DNA from: an uncultured Litoreibacter sp.
Lineage (GTDB): Bacteria > Pseudomonadota > Alphaproteobacteria > Rhodobacterales > Rhodobacteraceae
Direction of reading: 5' to 3'
Assembly: GCF_947487515.1 (NCBI RefSeq)
Contig: NZ_CANKWO010000003.1
Coordinates: 637,103-701,102 of the forward strand
Length of the DNA stretch: 64,000 bases
Below the pieces are notes generated by a model. It was not told the DNA's origin, made no database searches, and saw nothing but the letters and a program-made list of their open reading frames with translations. Below, piece by piece: positions 43,850 through 55,808 of the stretch; position 1 is the first letter of the stretch; every line of letters begins with the position of its first letter. The position numbers and the translations under genes were made by a program.

Positions 43850-45145
43850 CTACAGGTTCGGATAGATCGGGAATTTGGCGCAGAGATCCAAGACTTTGGC
43901 CTTCACCGCAGCTTCGACATCGGCGTTTCCATCTTCCCCATTGGCCGCAAGGCCGTCGACGACCTCAACGATCAGATCAGCGATCTGCCGGAACTCGGCT
44001 TCCATGAAGCCACGGGTCGTGCCCGCCGGGGACCCAAGACGGATGCCGGAGGTAATAGTCGGCTTTTCGTCATCAAAAGGGATGCCGTTTTTGTTGCAGG
44101 TGATGAAAGCGCGCCCCAGAGCCTTTTCAGTCGCGTTGCCCTTCACATTCTTGGGGCGAAGATCAACCAGCATGACATGGGTGTCGGTGCCGCCCGTCAC
44201 AATGTCCAAACCACCTTTGATTAGTTGGTCGGCCATAGCTTGCGCATTGGCGACGACCTGCTTTTGGTACTCTTTGAACTCTGGGCGCAAGGCTTCGCCA
44301 AAGGCCACGGCCTTGCCCGCGATGACATGCATCAATGGGCCACCTTGGATGCCTGGGAAAATCGCTGAGTTGATCTTTTTGGCCAGCGCTTCGTCGTTGG
44401 TCAGGATCATGCCGCCACGAGGGCCGCGCAACGTTTTGTGGGTGGTGGTGGTCGCAACATGGGCATGCGGGAAAGGCGAGGGGTGCTGACCACCGGCCAC
44501 CAGACCGGCGAAATGAGCCATGTCCACCAGAAGGAACGCCCCCACTTTATCTGCAATTTCACGCATCTTGGCGAAGTTGATCTGACGCGGAATAGCGGAG
44601 CCACCGGCGATAATCAGCTGTGGCTTGTGCTCTAGCGCCAAGGCTTCGACTTGGTCGTAGTCCAGTTCCAGCGTGTCGGCGCGCACGCCGTATTGGATGG
44701 CGTTGAACCACTTGCCCGACTGGTTTGGCTTGGCCCCATGCGTCAGGTGACCACCGGCGTCCAGCGACATGCCCAAAATGGTATCGCCGGGTTTGATCAA
44801 TGCTTGGAATGCGCCTTGGTTGGCCTGCGAGCCGGAATTCGGCTGCACGTTCACAAAGTCACAGCCGAACAGCTGCTTGGCACGATCAATGGCGAGGTTC
44901 TCGGCCACATCGACGTAGTGGCAGCCGCCGTAGTACCGGCGCCCAGGATAGCCCTCGGCGTATTTGTTGGTCAGAACGGAGCCTTGGGCTTCCATCACAG
45001 CGCGGCTTACGATGTTCTCGGAGGCGATCAATTCAATTTCGTCGCGCTGGCGACCCAGCTCGTTGGTGATGGCGCCGAAAAGCTCGGCGTCACGGGTTTC
45101 AATGCTTTCGGTGAAAAAGCCGTCATCACGGTGAGTGGCGTTCAT
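43850..45145 (-). CDS. glyA: Serine hydroxymethyltransferase
   Basis: The 431-residue enzyme has the PLP-lysine region [16 protein letters not shown] and other SHMT landmarks ([15 protein letters not shown]). ATG 45145 is used; GAAGGG lies upstream. It makes glycine and 5,10-methylene-THF from serine. I looked for a glycine riboswitch in the 87 bp to the NAD kinase frame and did not see one. Confidence 0.96.
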   Translation of the reverse strand: MNATHRDDGFFTESIETRDAELFGAITNELGRQRDEIELIASENIVSRAVMEAQGSVLTNKYAEGYPGRRYYGGCHYVDVAENLAIDRAKQLFGCDFVNVQPNSGSQANQGAFQALIKPGDTILGMSLDAGGHLTHGAKPNQSGKWFNAIQYGVRADTLELDYDQVEALALEHKPQLIIAGGSAIPRQINFAKMREIADKVGAFLLVDMAHFAGLVAGGQHPSPFPHAHVATTTTHKTLRGPRGGMILTNDEALAKKINSAIFPGIQGGPLMHVIAGKAVAFGEALRPEFKEYQKQVVANAQAMADQLIKGGLDIVTGGTDTHVMLVDLRPKNVKGNATEKALGRAFITCNKNGIPFDDEKPTITSGIRLGSPAGTTRGFMEAEFRQIADLIVEVVDGLAANGEDGNADVEAAVKAKVLDLCAKFPIYPNL

Positions 45146-45328
45146 GGTAGATCCCTTCCTTAGGAGGCAGCGCAAGAATTGAGGGCCTTTTAAGGGCAAA
45201 TTACCAGAACCTAAAGCCATCAAAGCGACGGGTTGACGGCTTCTTACGCCCCAAAGTTGCCTATGATGTGCTTGTGTTTCCCGACAACCCACGCGAAGGT
45301 CTTGGAAAGACATGGAAACTTGAGCTTG

Positions 45329-46096
45329 ATGATCGACGTAAACAAAATATCATTTCTGGCATCTGAGACGGATGTCGCCTGCGAAGCGCGCGCGGCCTTG
45401 ATCGAGCGGTATGGCGACACGCCATTGGAAGACGCCGAAGTGATCGTGGCGTTGGGCGGCGACGGGTTCATGCTGCAAACTCTGCATAGCACGCAGCATC
45501 TTGATACGCCTGTATACGGGATGAATTGCGGAACCGTTGGGTTTATGATGAACGAGTATCAAGAACCCAACTTGCGCGCACGGTTGTCCGAAGCCGTGGA
45601 GGAAGACGTAAACCCCCTGCGCATGAAAGCGATCCGCGAAGACGGCACAGTCCATGAGGCCTTGGCCATCAACGAGGTGTCGCTACTGCGTGCAGGGTCG
45701 CAAGCGGCCAAGCTTCGCATCTTTGTAGATGGGCGCGAACGGTTGGAAGAACTTGTGTGTGATGGGGCGTTGGTGTCGACGCCTGCTGGTTCCACCGCAT
45801 ACAACTACTCGGCTCACGGGCCGATATTGCCCATCGGCTCCGAGGTGCTGGCATTGACGGCGATGTCTGCGTTCCGGCCGCGAAGATGGCGAGGGGCCTT
45901 GCTTCCCACGGCGGCAAAGGTGCGGTTTGACGTGTTGCAACCGAAGAAGCGCCCTGTCATGGCGGACGCGGATGGTCGGTCTGCGGGCAATGTTGTCTCG
46001 GTGGAAATCACCTCCGAGCCGAATGTCATACACCGAATTCTGTTCGATCCGGGCCACGGGCTGGAGGAACGCTTGATCCGCGAGCAATTTGCCTAA
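45329..46096 (+). CDS. nadK: NAD kinase
   Basis: The 255-residue protein has the ATP-NAD kinase motifs: [16 protein letters not shown] and [14 protein letters not shown] with the [11 protein letters not shown] stretch. The frame extends to 45233, but ATG 45329 gives the usual length and start ([12 protein letters not shown]). It is divergent from glyA and its stop overlaps the convergent VOC-cupin gene. Confidence 0.9.
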   Translation: MIDVNKISFLASETDVACEARAALIERYGDTPLEDAEVIVALGGDGFMLQTLHSTQHLDTPVYGMNCGTVGFMMNEYQEPNLRARLSEAVEEDVNPLRMKAIREDGTVHEALAINEVSLLRAGSQAAKLRIFVDGRERLEELVCDGALVSTPAGSTAYNYSAHGPILPIGSEVLALTAMSAFRPRRWRGALLPTAAKVRFDVLQPKKRPVMADADGRSAGNVVSVEITSEPNVIHRILFDPGHGLEERLIREQFA

Positions 46097-47169
46097 AGCG
46101 TGTTGAATGCCCCAGGCAAAGACACCTCGAGCAGCTCAAGGTCGTCTGACGCATCCATATATTTGGTCTTCATATCAGGTGGGATGACGAAGGCGTCCCC
46201 CGCCTGCAAGGAGTAGGGCTCTTTTCCTTCGCCGTGCAGGGTCATGCTGCCTTCCATGACGAAGGTGAACAAAATATCGGCCGTGTGGCTGGTCCAATCC
46301 GACGCGCCAGAGGCTTTGACAACCTGTACACCGGCCACCCCATTTGTGTTCTGCGCAATCGTTGTGTCGCGGCAGGTAAAGCCCTTGATCCGAAACGGCA
46401 TCCAAGTGGCGTCTTCGGCCTTATGGTGCACAAACTTTTGCCCCTGAAACTCGCGGTCGGGGTTCACGCGGTCGTTGGGCAGCTCCATGTCGTGGTCAAT
46501 GGTTGTGACATGCTCAGCTGGTACGCCAATCTCGATTACTTCTATGTTGTCGGAGGCGTAGAGCACGCGGTGGCGTATCTCGGGGGGCTGGATCACACAA
46601 TTTCCTGCGTGTAGCCTGAATGGCGCACCCTGATCTTCATACACAAGGTCGACCCAGCCCCGATAACAAAAAATCAGCTGAAACCCGACCGTGTGGTAAT
46701 GCACCATATCTGGCACCGGCCCGCCGTCGGGAATGCGAATATGCGACGCGATGATTGACCCACCCAATCGGTCAGGGATCAAGTCACGATACTGCATACC
46801 GGCGCGCCCGATGATCCATGGGGCCTGATCCGCGAGGCGGCGCACAACGAAAGCATGTTGAGTGTCGGGCATCGTCAATGGGGGGTGCCTGTCTTCGATT
46901 TCAATTTTTGTGCCATTGGGCGCCGTTAGTTGGCGTTCTCCGTTAGCAAATTCGTTAGGATTGTCAGTCAGGATGCGCAGCGTTCCAGCGGGCTCCTGCG
47001 CGCCTTTTTCGATGCGTAACCGAAGCCCATAACCCGAAAACACCGCGACCGTAGGATCGTCAGCGGGGTAAATCATGTCCATCCTCATGCCCAGCACTTT
47101 GGTATAAAACGGGATATCGTCTCGTAGCTCTCGGGTGGGCAGGCGAATTTCGGCAATGATGTCTGACAT
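46093..47169 (-). CDS. VOC (glyoxalase-like) domain fused to two cupin domains
   Basis: The 358-residue protein has an N-terminal VOC domain (about 1-115; AEIRLPTRELRDDIPFYTKVLGMRMDM) and two cupin segments: MVHYHTVGFQLIFCYRGWVDLV at about 165 and a C-terminal one near 290 (LFTFVMEGSMTLHGEGK, AGDAFVIPPDMK). The first cupin has the likely metal ligands H-x-H. No metabolic partner is adjacent, so the substrate is unknown. Detoxification or sugar/keto-acid handling are only possibilities. Confidence 0.8.
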   Translation of the reverse strand: MSDIIAEIRLPTRELRDDIPFYTKVLGMRMDMIYPADDPTVAVFSGYGLRLRIEKGAQEPAGTLRILTDNPNEFANGERQLTAPNGTKIEIEDRHPPLTMPDTQHAFVVRRLADQAPWIIGRAGMQYRDLIPDRLGGSIIASHIRIPDGGPVPDMVHYHTVGFQLIFCYRGWVDLVYEDQGAPFRLHAGNCVIQPPEIRHRVLYASDNIEVIEIGVPAEHVTTIDHDMELPNDRVNPDREFQGQKFVHHKAEDATWMPFRIKGFTCRDTTIAQNTNGVAGVQVVKASGASDWTSHTADILFTFVMEGSMTLHGEGKEPYSLQAGDAFVIPPDMKTKYMDASDDLELLEVSLPGAFNTL

Positions 47170-47263
47170 GTAACCTCCAGCTCAACACAGACTGGGCTTA
47201 GGCCGGAAGATATGCAAGTCTTGCTTCGCAGTGCGAATTACGCGACATAGTGAGATAGATTTC

Positions 47264-47289
47264 AAATTAGTTTAACATTAAACTAATTT
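47264..47289. promoter_or_regulatory. 26-bp AT-rich operator palindrome upstream of maeB
   Basis: AAATTAGTTTAA (47264-47275) and TTAAACTAATTT (47278-47289) are a perfect 12-bp inverted repeat with a 2-nt centre, ending 15 bp before the maeB start. It overlaps the likely promoter or ribosome-binding area (GGGAGAG follows), so repression is the likely mode. The binding protein is unknown. Confidence 0.8.
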
Positions 47290-47304
47290 TCAGGGAGAGA
47301 CCGC

Positions 47305-49599
47305 ATGACAGAAAAACGCAATGAGAAAGAGCGCCAGAATGCTCTTCGGCAGGCGGCCCTAGATTATCACCGCTTCCCTAAGCCTGGAAAGCTGGAAATC
47401 CGTGCGACCAAACCCTTAGCCAACGGGCGGGACCTGTCGCGCGCCTATTCTCCCGGAGTGGCGGAAGCCTGTCTTGAAATCAAAAGCGATCCCGATACCG
47501 CACAAGATTACACCTCGCGCGGAAATCTGGTTGGCGTGGTGTCCAACGGAACAGCCGTCTTGGGCTTGGGGAACATTGGTGCGCTGGCGTCCAAACCCGT
47601 TATGGAAGGGAAGGCGGTCCTGTTCAAAAAATTCGCCAATATCGACTGTTTCGACATCGAGTTGGATGAAAAGAACCCCGAAAAACTGGCCGAAATTGTC
47701 TGTGCATTGGGGCCAACCTTCGGCGCAATCAATCTGGAAGATATCAAGGCGCCGGACTGCTTTATCGTAGAAGACATCTGCCGCGAGCGCATGGATATTC
47801 CGGTTTTCCACGATGACCAACACGGCACCGCCATCGTTGTGGGGGCTGCGGCGACCAATGCCTTGAAGGTCGCAGGCAAGGCGTTCGAGGACATCAAGAT
47901 TGTCTCCACCGGCGGCGGCGCGGCTGGGATTGCCTGCTTGAACATGTTGCTGAAATTAGGCGTGAAGCGTGAAAACGTCTGGCTGTGTGACATCGCCGGA
48001 TTGGTGTACGAAGGCCGCACCGAGGAAATGACCCCGCAAAAGGCTGCATTCGCCCAAAAGTCAGACCTGCGGAGCCTGAGCGACGTGATCGCCGGCGCTG
48101 ATATGTTTCTGGGCCTGTCGGGGCCGGGGGTGCTCAAACCAGAAATGGTGGCAGAAATGACGTCGCAGCCGATCATCTTCGCGCTCGCGAATCCGACGCC
48201 GGAAATCATGCCCGATGACGCCCGAAAAGTAGCGCCGGATGCGATAATTGCGACTGGGCGAAGCGACTACCCAAATCAGGTAAACAACGTTTTGTGCTTC
48301 CCCTTCATCTTTCGCGGCGCGTTGGATGTTGGAGCCACAACGATCAACGATCAGATGAAAATTGGCTGCGTGGAAGGCATCGCTGCCCTCGCGCGTGCCA
48401 CGACCTCTGCTGAGGCCGCCGCGGCCTATCAGGGCGAACAGCTCACCTTTGGCGCGGATTACCTGATTCCCAAGCCCTTTGACCCACGCTTGATTGGGGT
48501 CGTGGCCTCCGCGGTGGCGAAGGCTGCGATGGAAAGCGGTGTGGCGAAGCGCCCTTTGGAGGATATCGAGAGCTACAAAGCAGAGCTTGATGGCTCTGTG
48601 TTTAAGTCGGCTATGATTATGCGCCCTGTGTTTGAGGCGGCGCGAACAGTATCGCGCAAAATTGTCTTCACCGAAGGGGAAAGCGAGCGTGTTTTGCGGG
48701 CCGCAAACGCGATGCTGGAGGATACAACTGATAAACCGATCCTCATTGGCCGCCCCGAAGTGATAGAGCGTCGTGCGGAACGTGCGGGGTTATCGATCAA
48801 GCCCGGTCGTGACTTTGAGCTGGTGAACCCCAATGACGACCCGCGGTATCGCGATTATTGGCAGACCTACCACCGGATCATGGCCCGCCGAGGTGTAACC
48901 CCTGATCTGGCGCGCGCGATCATGCGGACCAACACCACGGCGATTGGCGCAGTCATGGTTCATCGCGGTGACGCAGATAGCTTGATTTGCGGGACATTCG
49001 GTCAGTTTTTGTGGCACTTGAACTATGTGTCACAAGTATTGGGAGATGCCGAGCTACACCCCGTGGGAGCGTTGTCCTTAATGATCCTTGAGGATGGCCC
49101 ACTGTTCGTCGCCGATACACATGTTCACCCCGAACCCACCTCCGAGCAGATTGCAGAGACCGTGATCGCTGCGGCCCGCCATGTGCGGCGTTTTGGGGTA
49201 GAGCCGAAAATAGCGCTTTGTTCGCACTCGCAATTCGGCAATTTGGAGTGTGACACCGGCCGCAGAATGCGCGGGGCTTTGGCGATACTGGACGCTCAGC
49301 CACGTGACTTCGCCTATGAGGGTGAAATGCACACCGATGCGGCATTGGACCAAGAGCTGCGTGCGCGAATTATGCCTGAAAGTCGCTTCGAAGGGGCGGC
49401 GAATGTGCTCGTATTCGCGAACACTGATGCCGCGTCTGGGGTCCGTAACATATTGAAAATGAAGGGCGGGGGGCTAGAGGTTGGCCCGATCTTGATGGGG
49501 ATGGGCAACAAGGCCCATATCGTCACGCCGTCTATCACTGCGCGTGGTCTGCTGAATGTTTCAGCCATCGCAGGCACACCGGTCGCGCATTACGGATAG
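47305..49599 (+). CDS. maeB: NADP-type malic enzyme with phosphotransacetylase-like C-terminal domain
   Basis: The 764-residue hybrid matches MaeB: malic domain (AYSPGVAEACLEI, DDQHGTAIVV, NAD motif STGGGAAGIACLNM) up to about residue 430 and a PTA-like domain from about 445 (KIVFTEGESERVLRAANAML). It decarboxylates malate to pyruvate, making NADPH; the PTA domain is usually regulatory. GGGAGAG precedes the ATG, next to the operator palindrome. Confidence 0.95.
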   Translation: MTEKRNEKERQNALRQAALDYHRFPKPGKLEIRATKPLANGRDLSRAYSPGVAEACLEIKSDPDTAQDYTSRGNLVGVVSNGTAVLGLGNIGALASKPVMEGKAVLFKKFANIDCFDIELDEKNPEKLAEIVCALGPTFGAINLEDIKAPDCFIVEDICRERMDIPVFHDDQHGTAIVVGAAATNALKVAGKAFEDIKIVSTGGGAAGIACLNMLLKLGVKRENVWLCDIAGLVYEGRTEEMTPQKAAFAQKSDLRSLSDVIAGADMFLGLSGPGVLKPEMVAEMTSQPIIFALANPTPEIMPDDARKVAPDAIIATGRSDYPNQVNNVLCFPFIFRGALDVGATTINDQMKIGCVEGIAALARATTSAEAAAAYQGEQLTFGADYLIPKPFDPRLIGVVASAVAKAAMESGVAKRPLEDIESYKAELDGSVFKSAMIMRPVFEAARTVSRKIVFTEGESERVLRAANAMLEDTTDKPILIGRPEVIERRAERAGLSIKPGRDFELVNPNDDPRYRDYWQTYHRIMARRGVTPDLARAIMRTNTTAIGAVMVHRGDADSLICGTFGQFLWHLNYVSQVLGDAELHPVGALSLMILEDGPLFVADTHVHPEPTSEQIAETVIAAARHVRRFGVEPKIALCSHSQFGNLECDTGRRMRGALAILDAQPRDFAYEGEMHTDAALDQELRARIMPESRFEGAANVLVFANTDAASGVRNILKMKGGGLEVGPILMGMGNKAHIVTPSITARGLLNVSAIAGTPVAHYG

Positions 49600-49658
49600 C
49601 GTGGCCTGCGTCGGGCGAGCTGGGGGCGCGCAAAGATGCGCATCCCCAGTGGTCTACA

Positions 49659-50912
49659 CTACTTTTCCAAGGTGACTAGAGCGTGACGTTTTTTACCCGC
49701 TGACAGTTTTATGGGGGTCGCCAACAGATCCGCTGTGATGAACAATCCGGTTTCGGTCAGGGGCGCGTCGTTCATCTTGGCGCCATTGTCCGCAATGAGC
49801 CGTTTGGCCTCTTTGCCGGATCCCGCGAGCCCCGAACGCACGATCAGTTGCACGATGGAAATTCCCTCCCCCAGTTCGTCCGCCGTTAAGGCAAGGGTAG
49901 GCAAGCTGTCGCCCGTGCCGCCCTTTTCGAACACCTCGCGCGCCGTGGCTTCGGCTGCAATCGCCGCGTCACGCCCATGCAAAAGCGCGGTCACCTCATT
50001 TGCCAAGGTGACTTTCGCCTCGTTGATCTCTACGCCTTCAAGTGCGCCAAGACGGTTGCATTCCTCCACCGGCATCTCCGTGTAAAGCTTCAAGAACCGG
50101 CCAACATCCGCGTCAGTTGTGTTTCGCCAGAATTGCCAAAACTGGTAGGGGCTGAGCAGATCACCATTCAGCCAAACTGCGCCATCTTGGCTTTTGCCCA
50201 TTTTCTTACCGTCGCTTGTGGTCAGCAAAGGGGAAGTCAGACCAAAAATCTGGCCGTCCAGAATGCGCCGTGTCAGATCAATCCCGTTGACGATATTTCC
50301 CCATTGATCCGAGCCGCCCATTTGCAATGCGCAGCCGTAGCGACGGTGCAGCTCCATGAAGTCATAAGCCTGCAAAATCATGTAGTTGAACTCTAGGAAC
50401 GACAAGGATTGTTCACGGTCCAAACGCGACTTGACGCTTTCAAAAGCCAGCATGCGGTTGACCGAGAAATGGCGGCCAACATCACGAAGAAAGTCGAGGT
50501 AGTTCAATCCGTCCAGCCATTCAGCGTTGTTTTTCATCATGGCGTCGGTTGGCGCGTCCCCAAAGGAGACGTAATGCGAGAACACCGATTTGATGCCTTC
50601 AATGTTTTGATCGATTTGCGCGGGAGTCAGCAAAGGGCGCTCATCCGCACGAAAGCTCGGATCGCCGACTTTGGTGGTGCCGCCGCCCATCAAAACAATG
50701 GGTTTGTGGCCAGTTTTTTGCAGCCAGCGCAGCATCATGATCTGGATCAACGACCCGACATGCAGTGACGATGCGGTCGCATCAAAGCCGATATATGCAG
50801 GGACCACACCCGAGGCCAAGGCCTCGTCCAAGCCTTGATAGTCGGTGCAATCGGCTAGAAAGCCACGCTCCATCATGACAGATAGGAATTCAGATTTGGC
50901 ATGGTAAGTCAT
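49659..50912 (-). CDS. tyrS: Tyrosyl-tRNA synthetase
   Basis: The 417-residue class I synthetase has HVGS (the HIGH motif) near residue 50, [15 protein letters not shown] for tyrosine binding, and KKMGKS (the KMSKS motif) near residue 230. A C-terminal S4-like domain is present ([27 protein letters not shown]). ATG 50912 is chosen; the frame to 51062 crosses the divergent anmK gene. It charges tRNA-Tyr. Confidence 0.96.
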   Translation of the reverse strand: MTYHAKSEFLSVMMERGFLADCTDYQGLDEALASGVVPAYIGFDATASSLHVGSLIQIMMLRWLQKTGHKPIVLMGGGTTKVGDPSFRADERPLLTPAQIDQNIEGIKSVFSHYVSFGDAPTDAMMKNNAEWLDGLNYLDFLRDVGRHFSVNRMLAFESVKSRLDREQSLSFLEFNYMILQAYDFMELHRRYGCALQMGGSDQWGNIVNGIDLTRRILDGQIFGLTSPLLTTSDGKKMGKSQDGAVWLNGDLLSPYQFWQFWRNTTDADVGRFLKLYTEMPVEECNRLGALEGVEINEAKVTLANEVTALLHGRDAAIAAEATAREVFEKGGTGDSLPTLALTADELGEGISIVQLIVRSGLAGSGKEAKRLIADNGAKMNDAPLTETGLFITADLLATPIKLSAGKKRHALVTLEK

Positions 50913-50979
50913 TGGGGTATCGTCCCTGTGAAACAGTATCCTGCGCCTTATAGGCGTGAGGGGCACGAAGGGGAAGACA

Positions 50980-52092
50980 TTGAAGATCACCGGTTCAATT
51001 TGGGCGCTTGGCGCGATGTCGGGAACCTCTCTGGATGGAGTGGATGCGGCTTTGCTGTTCACAGATGGCGAGGTGATATCGGCCTTCGGTCAAAGTGACT
51101 ACCGCGCCTTCAGCGCAGCTGAGCGCGCTTCGATTGCAAGGGCTTTGGGGCAATGGCCGGATGGGGCGGATGTAGCGCAAGCCGCTGAAACCGTTGAGAC
51201 AGTTCATGCGGCGCTCTTGTCACGTATGATGCGGGCGGACCCTGAGCAATCCCCACAAATCGTCGGGTTTCACGGCCAAACCTTAGCCCATGATCCCGAC
51301 CGCCAGCGCACACATCAAACAGGGGATGGCGCGTTGCTAGCGCATATATTGCAATGCCCCGTTGTCTGGGATTTCCGCAGTGCTGATGTGCAGTTGGGCG
51401 GGCAGGGCGCGCCCTTGGCGCCGTTCTTTCATTTTGCCTGCGCTCAGTATTTGTCTCTAACGGCCCCGACGGTGTTCCTCAATCTGGGGGGGGTGGGCAA
51501 CGTCACCTATGTCGACCCGAGCTATGATGCCCCCCAAGACACAGGCGCGTTGCTGGCCTTTGATACGGGGCCCGCGAATGCTCCGATCAATGATTTGATG
51601 CAAGCGCGTCAAAATCTGCCCTATGATCAAGACGGCTCTCTTGCAGCACAGGGGCACGTTGACGCGACAACCGTCGAGAGCTTCATGTCGCACGCCTATT
51701 TCCACAAAGTGCCGCCCAAATCGTTGGATCGGGACGATTTCACACAGCTTCCTCCCATGGTCGCCAAGCTTTCGGATGCAGACGCTGCGGCCACTTTGGC
51801 CGAATGCTGCGCCGCTTCGGTGGCCCGCGCGATGGAGCATATGCCAAAATCCCCCGCGCAAATTCTGGTGTGCGGAGGAGGGAGGCGAAATGCGCATATC
51901 ATGGCCCGCCTCAAGGCTTTGACCGGCGTGCAGGTTCAAGACGTTGATGAATATGGCTTGGATGGCGACATGCTCGAGGCGCAGGCCTTTGCCTATCTCG
52001 CCGTCCGCGTCGCGCGTGGCTTGCCGACAAGTTGCCCAAGCACAACCGGCGTTGCGGCAAATGTTGGTGGAGGAACGGTCAGCCAACCCTAG
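50980..52092 (+). CDS. anmK: Anhydro-N-acetylmuramic acid kinase
   Basis: The 370-residue protein has the AnmK ATPase-fold motifs: [49 protein letters not shown] and [15 protein letters not shown] chose TTG 50980 because AAGGGG is ideally spaced and the following start [13 protein letters not shown] fits the family. GTG 50956 is the longer alternative. It recycles cell-wall anhydroMurNAc. It is divergent from tyrS. Confidence 0.9.
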   Translation: MKITGSIWALGAMSGTSLDGVDAALLFTDGEVISAFGQSDYRAFSAAERASIARALGQWPDGADVAQAAETVETVHAALLSRMMRADPEQSPQIVGFHGQTLAHDPDRQRTHQTGDGALLAHILQCPVVWDFRSADVQLGGQGAPLAPFFHFACAQYLSLTAPTVFLNLGGVGNVTYVDPSYDAPQDTGALLAFDTGPANAPINDLMQARQNLPYDQDGSLAAQGHVDATTVESFMSHAYFHKVPPKSLDRDDFTQLPPMVAKLSDADAAATLAECCAASVARAMEHMPKSPAQILVCGGGRRNAHIMARLKALTGVQVQDVDEYGLDGDMLEAQAFAYLAVRVARGLPTSCPSTTGVAANVGGGTVSQP

Positions 52093-52173
52093 GGGGCGAA
52101 ACCAACCGCAGCATTGCGCTGCGATCGGTGATTGTCATGTACCGCGCGTACGTTAAGGGCACGCGGGTGTCAG

Positions 52174-53475
<1,302 letters not shown>

Positions 53476-53574
53476 TTACAGTTGTGGCAGGGTATAGAGG
53501 CGCAATGTGACAAGGGCAAGTCACGTGCCGTTAGCGCTAACGAAATAATGTCGCGGCAAGCGAGACTAGCGGTC

Positions 53575-55110
53575 CTACCGGCGCGCGCCCAATCCATCCA
53601 AGAGAGGCCCGAGGTGGGCCTCGTAGTTCCGCCACGCTTCAGAACTGCCTTGGTACATAGCGCGTCGCACTTGGGTTGAGGACACGGTCATAACCGCCCG
53701 TTTGTTCTTGTGAAATTCGAGACAGCCGTCTTCCCAATCCACCCCAGTAAATTCCAACAAACGTTCGGTTTGCCGTTTTTGGTTTTGGGTCAGATGTTCG
53801 TAGTCCATGTCCAATATCCGCCCTGGAAAGCGTTCATGCCAGAAAGCCATAAGATCTTGGTACATGTGGTAATATTGGGCAATATTTGCCATTGAATGCT
53901 GGTAGCTGTTCCCCGTGGTTGCAAATCCGTGGCGGAAGATTGACCAGCACACAGCGCGTGCATCACGAGAACAATGAATGATCTTAGCCTCGGGCAGGGC
54001 TTTGAGGATGAACCCGATCCAACGGAAATTCAGCGGCAGCTTGTCGGTCACGATTGGGGCGTCCGTTTCAATGTCGCCTATTCCACCAAGATATCCTGCG
54101 CGTATCTCGCGCAGGAGGGGCTCGCTCATGGGTTGCTCAAAGATACGGGCCCGTTGCAGCACATTCTCCAGCAGGTCCAGCTCTCCGGCCCCGTGTACCT
54201 GCGAATGGCTTGCTAGAATTTGTTCGGTCAACGATGTGCCGGAACGCGGCATCCCAACAATGAAAACAGGCCGTGGCGAAGCCGTTGGTATCCGCAGTTC
54301 AGGCACTGATTGACCGAAGGTCGCCTTCAAGCTTTGAAACAACCTTTGATCAGCAACGGGCGAATAGGGTGTATGGGCGTCCAACACCGCGTTCGCCTTC
54401 TCGAAATAGTCAAACGCGCGGTCATAGTCGGCCATGTCGTCATATGCCTTGCCCAACGCAAACCCCAAAGAGCCTTTGCCGGTAGGGTCCAACGCGTCAG
54501 AGGACCAAAGTGTCTCCATCTCTTGGATGTGCGGATTATCAGCGGTGTACTTTTGGCATACAGACAAATTTCGATGAGTTGGGGCGAAGTTCGGCGATAG
54601 GTCTATGGCGCGGCGTAACTCTTTGGCGGCGGCGTCATAGTCGCCCAAATGCAGCAACACATCCCCTTTGTTGGAAATGGCTTCGACGTAATCCGGCATC
54701 AGGGCAATGGCGCGGTCTAGTAGGGCAATTGCATCCTTGCTGCGGTTCATATCCTTCATCAGACAGCCCAGATTGTTCAAAGCCTCTGCGTAGTTCGGGT
54801 TCTGTTCAATCGCTGCTAGGTAATGCGTTGCGGCTTCCTTGAGACGGCCAAGATCACCTAACACAACCCCCAGGTTATTTTGCGCCTCGGCATAGTCCGG
54901 TCGCTGGGCAACTGCTGCCCTGAGGGGGGCCAAAGCGTCGACCAGCCGGCCCATCTTCGCCAAAATTAAGCCCGTCAAGTTTTGCGTGATTGGGAAGTCT
55001 GGGAATAGCTTGTCCAATGCCTGCGCCTTCGCCAGCGCGTCCTCTAATGCGCCGTCTTGGAAGGGTGCGACAATTTCCATCAGTTGTTCTTGAGTGGGGC
55101 GCGTGATCAT
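53575..55110 (-). CDS. TPR-repeat sulfotransferase
   Basis: The 511-residue protein has about five TPR units (residues 15-200; for example AEAQNNLGVVLGDLGRLKEAATHY) and a sulfotransferase domain from about 280, with the 5'-phosphosulfate loop PVFIVGMPRSGTSLTEQI. The PAPS 3'-phosphate part is likely IIHCSRDARAVCWSIF. It could sulfate a protein, lipid or sugar. The Fur-family gene overlaps its start (ATGA-type), so they share an operon. Confidence 0.88.
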   Translation of the reverse strand: MITRPTQEQLMEIVAPFQDGALEDALAKAQALDKLFPDFPITQNLTGLILAKMGRLVDALAPLRAAVAQRPDYAEAQNNLGVVLGDLGRLKEAATHYLAAIEQNPNYAEALNNLGCLMKDMNRSKDAIALLDRAIALMPDYVEAISNKGDVLLHLGDYDAAAKELRRAIDLSPNFAPTHRNLSVCQKYTADNPHIQEMETLWSSDALDPTGKGSLGFALGKAYDDMADYDRAFDYFEKANAVLDAHTPYSPVADQRLFQSLKATFGQSVPELRIPTASPRPVFIVGMPRSGTSLTEQILASHSQVHGAGELDLLENVLQRARIFEQPMSEPLLREIRAGYLGGIGDIETDAPIVTDKLPLNFRWIGFILKALPEAKIIHCSRDARAVCWSIFRHGFATTGNSYQHSMANIAQYYHMYQDLMAFWHERFPGRILDMDYEHLTQNQKRQTERLLEFTGVDWEDGCLEFHKNKRAVMTVSSTQVRRAMYQGSSEAWRNYEAHLGPLLDGLGARR

Positions 55111-55514
55111 GTGTCTTTTACCCCGTAAAGTTCAAGCCGGTGGCCTTTCAGCTTGTAGCCAAGGCGATTTGCGATTTTTTCTTGAAGCTCTTCGATTTCG
55201 GGGTCCACGAACTCGATCACCTCGCCGGTTTGCATGTCAATGAGGTGGTCGTGATGGTCGCGCTCGGCGTCTTCATAGCGGGCGCGCCCGTCGCCGAACT
55301 CCAGCCGTTCCAAAAGACCAGCTTCTTCAAACAACTTGACGGTGCGATAGACAGTGGCAATTGAGATACCTGCATCCAAAGCAGACGCCCGCGCGTGCAA
55401 TTCCTCCACGTCAGGGTGATCGACAGCCTCTTCCAAAACCTGCGCGATCACGCGGCGTTGTCCAGTCATCCGTAAGCCGCGTTCTGTGGAACGGCTTATA
55501 ATGGATTTTGCCAT
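55107..55514 (-). CDS. Fur-family metal-responsive regulator (Fur/Mur type)
   Basis: The 135-residue protein has the Fur winged helix (MTGQRRVIAQVLEEAVDHPDVEELHAR) and the metal site HHDH (residues 89-92). Among Fur proteins the alphaproteobacterial Fur/Mur (manganese) branch fits best; it lacks the heme-linked features of Irr. It should repress metal uptake genes when Mn2+ or Fe2+ is bound. It is upstream of and overlapping the TPR-sulfotransferase gene. Confidence 0.85.
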   Translation of the reverse strand: MAKSIISRSTERGLRMTGQRRVIAQVLEEAVDHPDVEELHARASALDAGISIATVYRTVKLFEEAGLLERLEFGDGRARYEDAERDHHDHLIDMQTGEVIEFVDPEIEELQEKIANRLGYKLKGHRLELYGVKDT

Positions 55515-55575
55515 GTCGTCGGCCCCCTTCGTCTTTTGGGTGCATTTTAGGCGCGGCAGAGCGCTTCCTCCAGCC

Positions 55576-55677
55576 CTAATACGGGCTCAGGCTTGACTTA
55601 TGTTGGCACAAGGCGCATTTGCCCTCCAAGCTTGCGCAATTATGGTGCCGCGTGAGTTCCGCATATTCGCGGGGCAT
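55576..55677 (-). CDS. Possible 33-residue Cys/His-rich small protein (uncertain)
   Basis: A short frame from ATG 55677 codes MPREYAELTRHHNCASL followed by EGKCALCQHKSSLSPY, with HH-C and C-x-x-C-x-H groups that could bind a metal. An open frame extends to 55788 with CC near the middle. There is no good ribosome-binding site. It lies in the 294-bp gap between the Fur-type gene and the helicase, where nothing else is seen. Confidence 0.3.
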   Translation of the reverse strand: MPREYAELTRHHNCASLEGKCALCQHKSSLSPY

Positions 55678-55808
55678 CGCACCGCCGCAGCACACACGTT
55701 CCCGAAATTCACGCGAATGGGTCCGGTGGAGGAGACGCCTCCACGACCATTTTAACGCGACCCTGCCGCCTTTTGGGCGCGGGGCCACATGTCACGAGAG
55801 GACATGAC

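Noticed and set aside
45146-45328. Glycine riboswitch upstream of glyA
   Set aside because: The short intergenic space lacks tandem aptamer-like conserved segments.
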